From Clostridia bacterium (GTDB lineage: Bacteria; Bacillota; Clostridia; Christensenellales; CAG-917), in the NCBI GenBank assembly GCA_900763875.1, contig CAAFLX010000038.1, positions 28,169 to 92,168 on the forward strand: DNA of 64,000 bases. Direction: 5' to 3'. The notes beneath the pieces are model-generated. The model ran no database searches, was not told the origin of the DNA, and saw only the letters and a program-made list of their open reading frames with translations. A program made the translations under genes and the position numbers. This document shows, one piece after another, positions 59,392 to 64,000 of the stretch (within the stretch, counting starts at the first letter, position 1; every line of letters begins with the position of its first letter).

Positions 59392-60774
59392 TCATTTACC
59401 TACACAGAATTTTGAGAAAATGCTATTAACAACGTCTTGCGTTGCGGTCTTGCCCGTGATTTCGCCAAGTGCGTCATACGCTCGTCTAAGGTCGATAAGA
59501 GTGCAGTCGATTGTGTCGTCAAGTGACGAAATCGCACATTCAAGTGCTTTTTTTGTCTGATAAAGTGCCGATACGTGCCGTTCGGACGTGATTATCTCGC
59601 CGTCACCGACCTTGTTTTGCTTGTACAAATTTGCAATGGCGTGCGCAAGGCGGTCAACGCCCTCGCCTGTCTTTGCGCTTATCTCGAACTCGTTTTCACC
59701 ACACTTTTTGTCAAAGTGTGACGCGTCGCATTTGTTGTAAACCTCAAACACGGTCTTGCCCGAAAAATCCCAATCGGTATCGTCTTTTTGCGTGGTGTCT
59801 ATGACGTGAAGTATGACGTCTGCTCCCTCAAACGCGCGCTTTGCACGCTCGATTCCCTTTGCCTCGACAAGGTCATCGCTCTCGCGTATGCCTGCCGTGT
59901 CTATGAGATTTATCTTCACGCCGTCGCACTCGAAACTGTCCTCAACGGTATCCCTCGTCGTGCCCGCAACGTCGGTGACGATTGCTCTATCCTCTTTGAG
60001 GAGCGCGTTCATAAGCGAGGATTTGCCCGCGTTGGGATTGCCTGCAAGCGCAACGTTTACGCCGTGCTTGGCAATGCGTCCGCTCTTTGCGGTGGCAATG
60101 AGCTTGTTCACGTCGTCAAGAATTTCCTCTATAGAATCCGAGAGAGTGGGCAACACCTCGTCTTCCATTTCGTCGGGGTAGTCGAGAGTTGCTTCGAGCG
60201 TAGCGATGAGCGTGCCGAGCTTTTCCAAAATGAGGTCGATACACTTTGACACGTTGCCCTGCATAAGCCTGTACGCCGCCTTGACGCCGGCAACGCTCTC
60301 GGCGTTTATCATATCGATGACGCCCTCTGCATCGGCAAGCGACAATCTGCCGTTCAAAAACGCGCGCTTTGTAAACTCGCCGTTTTTTGCCATAACCGCG
60401 CCGTTTTTCAAGAGTGCGTCAAGCGCGCCTTGCATTATGCGCACGCCGCCGTGCAAATAAAATTCAACCGTGTCCTCGCCCGTATATGAGCGACCTTTTG
60501 GAAAATACACGGCATAGCCCTTGTCGCAAAACTCACCTGCGTCGAACGTGCCGAAGTTCATATACAGCGGTTGCCATTTTTGGCGGAGTCCCTTTTCTTG
60601 TTCTTGGTCGATTTTGCTTGCCAAATCGCTCGCCGCTCCGCAATCGTCGGGAGCTTTTTTGCGAGAAAAAGAGAAAATGGCATCGGCGATGCGAAGCGCG
60701 TCCTCTCCGGACACGCGCACTATGCCGATACCACCTGCACCTATCGGTGATGAAATTGCCGCTATCGTACTCAT
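59392..60774 (-). CDS. mnmE: tRNA modification GTPase MnmE
   Basis: 460 residues from the ATG at 60774 (MSTIAAISSPIGAGGIGIVRVSG, SD GGAAAG). N-terminal THF-binding domain, then the G domain with GNPNAGKSSLMN, DVAGTTRD, DTAG and NKCD-type motif, and the C-terminal CVGK. The tip Cys is needed for tRNA modification. Partner of MnmG in cmnm5U34 synthesis. Confidence 0.96.
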   Translation of the reverse strand: MSTIAAISSPIGAGGIGIVRVSGEDALRIADAIFSFSRKKAPDDCGAASDLASKIDQEQEKGLRQKWQPLYMNFGTFDAGEFCDKGYAVYFPKGRSYTGEDTVEFYLHGGVRIMQGALDALLKNGAVMAKNGEFTKRAFLNGRLSLADAEGVIDMINAESVAGVKAAYRLMQGNVSKCIDLILEKLGTLIATLEATLDYPDEMEDEVLPTLSDSIEEILDDVNKLIATAKSGRIAKHGVNVALAGNPNAGKSSLMNALLKEDRAIVTDVAGTTRDTVEDSFECDGVKINLIDTAGIRESDDLVEAKGIERAKRAFEGADVILHVIDTTQKDDTDWDFSGKTVFEVYNKCDASHFDKKCGENEFEISAKTGEGVDRLAHAIANLYKQNKVGDGEIITSERHVSALYQTKKALECAISSLDDTIDCTLIDLRRAYDALGEITGKTATQDVVNSIFSKFCVGK

Positions 60775-60799
60775 ATTCTTTCCTTTCGGAACAAAATTT

Positions 60800-61672
60800 T
60801 TAGAATTTCTTTTTGCCGCCGAAACTCTTAAACTTGGGCGGGCCTGCTTGTGCGACGGGCTTGACAAAATCGTCTTGCTCGGTGAAGTAACCGCGATACA
60901 CTCTTCCGTCGGGGGCTTCCGGCTCTTCCTCTCTAGGCTTACGCTCACGCGTATCTTTTCTGTTTGAAGTGCCTTTGCGGTCGCCTTTTCTTGAGTCCTT
61001 GCGGTCTTTTTTGCCGTCCCTTCTAGGCTCTCTTTCGCCGTTTTTGAGGGGGCGTTGGTCTTTTAGCTCCACGCCCTTCGGAATGATGACGATAAAGCGA
61101 TTGGGTTCTTCTCCCTCGCTCTCCGTGTCTGCGATATCACTGTCTGCAAGCGCGCTGTGAATGATGCGTCTTTCAAACGGATTCATAGGTTCGAGCGCGA
61201 TTTTTCTTTGCAAGCGGACTGCCTTTTGAGCAAGTTTGAGTGCGAGTGCCGAGAGGGTTTCTCTGCGTTTTTCGCGGTAGTTTTCGCAATCGACGACCAC
61301 CTTTTTGAAATCGCACTTTTGCTCGTTGAGGAAGGTGAGCGCAAGATACTGGAACGCGTCGAGAGCCTCTCCCCTATATCCGATTGCAACGCCGCTGTCG
61401 TCGCCGCTTATGGTGATATAAAGCGTGCCGTTTTTATCCTCGACCGTCGCGCGGGACACAAGTCCCATACGGGCGAGCGTACCGTTAAAAAACTCCGCCA
61501 TCTTGTCGGCGATGGAGTCTTTGACGGTGACTCTGACCTTCGCTTTTGAGAAGAGTCCGCCCTTTGCGAGAACTTCGACGTCAACCTTATCTTTTGATAC
61601 GCCAAGCTCCACCAACGCCTTCTCGAGCGCAAGCTCAACCGAAGACGCCTGTGTTTCTATTGATTTTTTCAT
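60800..61672 (-). CDS. jag: RNA-binding protein Jag/KhpB
   Basis: 290 residues: Jag_N domain (1-50, VLAKGGLFSKAKVRV), KH domain (about 55-130, GVAIGYRGEALDAFQYLA) and R3H domain (about 135-205, MNPFERRIIHSAL). A long basic, disordered tail (RRDGKKDRKDSRKGDRKG) is unusual and ends KSFGGKKKF. KhpB with KhpA binds many RNAs and affects cell division and sporulation. SD AGGAG, 8 bp from yidC. Confidence 0.93.
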   Translation of the reverse strand: MKKSIETQASSVELALEKALVELGVSKDKVDVEVLAKGGLFSKAKVRVTVKDSIADKMAEFFNGTLARMGLVSRATVEDKNGTLYITISGDDSGVAIGYRGEALDAFQYLALTFLNEQKCDFKKVVVDCENYREKRRETLSALALKLAQKAVRLQRKIALEPMNPFERRIIHSALADSDIADTESEGEEPNRFIVIIPKGVELKDQRPLKNGEREPRRDGKKDRKDSRKGDRKGTSNRKDTRERKPREEEPEAPDGRVYRGYFTEQDDFVKPVAQAGPPKFKSFGGKKKF

Positions 61673-61680
61673 TTTAACTC

Positions 61681-62925
61681 CTATCTTTTTGCAACCGAGT
61701 TTGCGCCCTCTCTCTTTTTATCGACGATTTTGCCGATGAGGTTGAAAGTGAGCTGGAACAGAATTGCGCACAACGAACTTGTGAACATATAAAGCGCAAA
61801 CGCACCCGAATAAAAGAGCGCAAACACACCCATCATAAGGGGCATAATGTATTGCATCATCTTCATGGATTGTTGTTGCGCCTTGGCTTTTTCCGCGCCC
61901 TCGCCCTGAGCGTCTTGCGGCGGCGCAGGGGGTTGCGCTTGAGAGCCTGAAAGCAATTTGGTGGAAAGGAAACTGAGTGCTATCGAAAGGATAGGAAGAA
62001 TGAGCAAGCCGTTCCATTTTCCGTTTTTGCCGTAGCCGCCCGTACCTAGCACGGCAGCCATAACGTCGTTGTACTCGTCAATGGTGATTCCCACAAGTTT
62101 GGACGTTGCCATACCCTTTTGACCGGTTACGGTTGCAAAATCGGGGACAGCCTGCGCCCAGTTGTCGGACACAAAGATGTTTTTTATCCAAAGGAAACCT
62201 CTCATCTTGGTTTGGTTTGCCGAATAGTAGACGTCTTTGACGGCGAGTTGAGCGTTTTTCTTTGCGCCTGCATAGAACTCTGCGCCCGCCTCGTTTTTGA
62301 CGATGTCGTCGATATCCCACTTTCCGTCGCCGTTGTCAAGGATAAAATCGTTGTCCTTGTTTTGCTCGATTTGAGCGGCGATTGAGGAGTTGTAGGTCTT
62401 GACGCACTCTTTGTAGTCCTTGGCAAATTGATAGCCGACCATTTGTCTGAAACCTGCAAAAACGACGAAGAACACGACAAAAGTCACGATTGTGGGCAAG
62501 CACATACCCATTGTCGAATACTTCTCTTTTTTGTACAGAGCCATTTGCTCTTGTTGCAGTCTTTGTTTGTCGTCGGCGTATCTTGCTTGCAACACTTCGA
62601 GCTGGGGCTTCATACGCTCCATAGCCTTGGTGTTTCTTCTTGAAATGACCTTTTGCCAAATGTCGAGCGGCGAAAGGATAAGGCGCAAAATAACCGTAAA
62701 CAAAACGACCGTCCAGCCGAAACTCGCAACGCCGCCGCCGAGGGCATTGTTGATTGTAATCATGAACTTTGCCATGAAGTGAGTAGGCTCGCTGACGGTA
62801 TCGCCCGCAACGCTATAGGAGTTGTCGCTGTTGCACGCCACCAAAATGCAGCACAAAATCGCGATCATTGCCGCGAGAAGATAAATCTGCAATTTGCGTT
62901 TGCGCGGATAACTCATATTAACCAT
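61681..62925 (-). CDS. yidC: Membrane protein insertase YidC (SpoIIIJ type)
   Basis: 414 residues. An N-terminal lipobox (ILVAC followed by NSD) is typical of the Gram-positive form, with the 60KD_IMP core (FGWTVVLFTVILRLILSPLDIWQK, the conserved Arg in the groove, and M-rich cytoplasmic hairpin). A large insertion (about 175-295) between the second and third helices makes it longer than B. subtilis SpoIIIJ (261). Start at 62925 has the better SD (GAGGA); the ATG at 62916 would overlap the yidD stop as ATGA and is an alternative. Confidence 0.93.
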   Translation of the reverse strand: MVNMSYPRKRKLQIYLLAAMIAILCCILVACNSDNSYSVAGDTVSEPTHFMAKFMITINNALGGGVASFGWTVVLFTVILRLILSPLDIWQKVISRRNTKAMERMKPQLEVLQARYADDKQRLQQEQMALYKKEKYSTMGMCLPTIVTFVVFFVVFAGFRQMVGYQFAKDYKECVKTYNSSIAAQIEQNKDNDFILDNGDGKWDIDDIVKNEAGAEFYAGAKKNAQLAVKDVYYSANQTKMRGFLWIKNIFVSDNWAQAVPDFATVTGQKGMATSKLVGITIDEYNDVMAAVLGTGGYGKNGKWNGLLILPILSIALSFLSTKLLSGSQAQPPAPPQDAQGEGAEKAKAQQQSMKMMQYIMPLMMGVFALFYSGAFALYMFTSSLCAILFQLTFNLIGKIVDKKREGANSVAKR

Positions 62926-63158
62926 TTAGTTTTTCCTCGATAGTTCTCTCTGACGGGGTCGAATCCGCCCTTTGCAAAAGGAGTGCACCTAAGCAACCTC
63001 TCAATCGTCAAAAGGATGCCGACCAATGCGCCGTACTTGCTGATTGCGTCGTACGAATACATCGAGCACGTCGGAGTGTATGCGCATCTGTTGCCCGTAA
63101 TCGGCGAGAGCGTGCGCTTGTAAAGGAGCAAAAGAAACAAGCAAAATCTCTTTATCAT
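62913..63158 (-). CDS. yidD: Membrane protein insertion efficiency factor YidD
   Basis: 81 residues with the YidD signature RFCLFLLLLYKRTLSPITG, CAYTPTCSMYSYDAISKYG and RLLRCTPFAKGGFDPV. It overlaps rnpA by ATGA and yidC at its end. Assists YidC. Confidence 0.95.
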   Translation of the reverse strand: MIKRFCLFLLLLYKRTLSPITGNRCAYTPTCSMYSYDAISKYGALVGILLTIERLLRCTPFAKGGFDPVRENYRGKTKWLI

Positions 63159-63487
63159 TTGAGTTTCTCCGCCCTCAAAAACGCCTGTTCGACCGACTTT
63201 GCCACCGAGAAAAAATCTTTCTCGGCAATGGACGGATACGCCACGATAACGTACATATACCCGTCGTCGATTCTGTCCATAAGCGGTCTAATAGCCTCGC
63301 GCAACAACCTCTTTACGCGGTTGCGCGTCACGGCATTGCCCACCTTTTTGGACACGGACAACCCGATTTTCAATCCCTCTTTGGATTTCGCGCTCAAAAG
63401 CAATAAGTCCCTAGCCGAGGCTTTTTCACCTTTGCGATAAACATAGGCAAACGCCGCCCTCTTTTTGAGCCTGAATTGCTTTTGCAT
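63155..63487 (-). CDS. rnpA: Ribonuclease P protein component
   Basis: 110 residues with FRLKKRAAFAYVYRKGEK, KIGLSVSKKVGNAVTRNRVKRLLREAIR (the RNR motif). Binds the catalytic RNA of RNase P. 13 bp after rpmH. Confidence 0.96.
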   Translation of the reverse strand: MQKQFRLKKRAAFAYVYRKGEKASARDLLLLSAKSKEGLKIGLSVSKKVGNAVTRNRVKRLLREAIRPLMDRIDDGYMYVIVAYPSIAEKDFFSVAKSVEQAFLRAEKLK

Positions 63488-63500
63488 GTCGATTCACGCC

Positions 63501-63635
63501 TTATGCGCTAAGTTTCTTTCTGCCTCTGTTGCGACGTCTTTTGAGAACGTTTCTGCCGCTCTTGGTCGACATTCTTTCACGGAATCCGTGCACTTTGCTT
63601 CTTTGTCTTTTCTTGGGTTGGTAGGTTTGTTTCAT
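63501..63635 (-). CDS. rpmH: 50S ribosomal protein bL34
   Basis: 44 codons: MKQTYQPKKRQRSKVHGFRE and a basic tail ending KKLSA. Length and sequence are standard for L34. SD GGAGG before the ATG. First gene of the rpmH-rnpA-yidD-yidC-jag-mnmE-mnmG operon, which in Firmicutes usually lies next to dnaA and oriC. Confidence 0.97.
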   Translation of the reverse strand: MKQTYQPKKRQRSKVHGFRERMSTKSGRNVLKRRRNRGRKKLSA

Positions 63636-63708
63636 CTTGATATTCCTCCGTCTCTAGGACTTTTATTTTTTTGCTATCTAGTATATATAAATATATAAAT
63701 GCTTAACC

Positions 63709-63737
63709 ATTATAAATAAAACAATAATCGGTGTCAA
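63709..63737 (-). promoter_or_regulatory. Consensus promoter of the rpmH operon
   Basis: On the minus strand TTGACA (63737-63732), exactly 17 bp, TATAAT (63714-63709): a full consensus SigA promoter, with a leader of about 70 nt. The first hairpin repeat starts 8 bp upstream of it. Confidence 0.85.
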
Positions 63738-63744
63738 GCAAAAC

Positions 63745-63817
63745 GAGCAAAAATCGGCGCATAGGCAACGGCAACACGCAGTTGCGTATTGCCGAGAGCC
63801 TTGCTAGATTTTTGCTC
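63745..63817 (+). repeat. Nested hairpin repeat family G, copy 3
   Basis: GAGCAAAAATC (63745-63755) with GATTTTTGCTC (63807-63817), 11 bp perfect; inner ACGGCAACACGC and GCGTATTGCCG. Same as 11769-11840 with scattered changes. Confidence 0.75.
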
Positions 63818-63837
63818 TACTAACCGCACAACATTGC

Positions 63838-63965
63838 TCAAACGGCGCCAAGGTTATGGCAACCGCCCAAAATGTCATTCAGAGGAGCAAAGCGACGTGG
63901 GAATCCCCTAAATAGAAATGCGAACACATTGGCGTTGCCACTCACCGCACTTGTTCTCGCAATCA
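63838..63965 (+). repeat. Nested hairpin repeat family F, copy 4
   Basis: GGCAACCGCC (63858-63867) with GGCGTTGCC (63931-63939), one bulge, around the constant GAGGAGCAAAGCGACGTGGG loop. Confidence 0.75.
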
Positions 63966-64000
63966 CTAACCGCGCAGAAAATCTTTGCTATCAGTTCAGA
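63966..64000 (+). repeat. Dispersed repeat family E, copy 4, cut by window edge
   Basis: TAACCGCGCAGAAAATCTTT begins the family as at 2320; the rest lies outside the window. Confidence 0.7.

Noticed and set aside
63636..64000. dnaA/oriC expected upstream of rpmH
   Set aside because: Only a consensus promoter and repeats F, G and E are seen; no DnaA box cluster. dnaA may lie beyond the window.

Overview
The window looks like a chromosome fragment of a low-to-mid GC, spore-forming-lineage Clostridia (Firmicutes). Evidence: a full-length Spo0A, the archaeal-type short ProRS, a tmk-holB-ricT operon, an asnS-asnA-aspS cluster, four LVAC-type lipoprotein signal peptides, many SD-led genes, and the Firmicutes rpmH-rnpA-yidD-yidC-jag-mnmE-mnmG operon at the right end. 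An uncultured gut clostridium is an inference. There are no rRNA genes, CRISPR arrays, phage genes or transposase genes.

Layout. 0-11 kb: a lipoprotein truncated by the window edge, rpsF-ssb-rpsR, a surface ComEC-like metallo-beta-lactamase-fold protein, proS, a 1129-residue BspA-like leucine-rich-repeat lipoprotein divergent from an XRE regulator with three phased operators, an acidic zinc-ribbon protein and spo0A. 11.3-11.8 kb: tRNA-Ala(TGC) and tRNA-Ile(GAT), with the 3' end of tRNA-Ile plus its terminator duplicated. 12.3-19.2 kb: a nickel/peptide-class ABC importer (two ATPases, binding lipoprotein, two permeases) with a His-rich TPR protein, divergent from a TetR gene. 19.9-24.5 kb: a translationally coupled operon hypB-hypB-oxidoreductase-hypA. 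25.5-29.2 kb: an ABC ATPase-FtsX fusion and a TetR regulator. 29.4-41.4 kb: a tiny conserved-type ORF, a membrane M28 peptidase, serS, leuS, tmk-holB-ricT, a U32 protein, a phosphoribosyltransferase, ung and a DUF896 protein, and a tiny Cys-rich ORF. 41.6-49.1 kb: metallophosphoesterase, CDF transporter, surface proteins, an SDR and a lipoprotein. 49.2-56 kb: aspS, asnA, asnS, trxB, glmM. 57.3-63.7 kb: mnmG back to rpmH.

The genes point to a coherent nickel theme between 12 and 24.5 kb. An importer whose subunit sizes match NikABCDE, a polyhistidine TPR protein, HypA and two HypB GTPases lie together, yet no [NiFe] hydrogenase structural gene is present. A 953-residue Fe-S/flavin oxidoreductase sits between hypB and hypA instead.

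The most unusual content is non-coding. Intergenic islands are assembled from several families of nested imperfect palindromes in which the linkers and internal loops are constant while the stems differ from locus to locus and stay perfectly paired. The main family (called NHE here, for nested hairpin element) has about nine copies. In four of them the stop codon of a minus-strand gene forms the first base pairs of the outer stem, so the element is built into, or replaces, the gene's terminator. Three promoters also place a consensus -10 exactly 6 nt before the start codon, which implies leaderless mRNAs.
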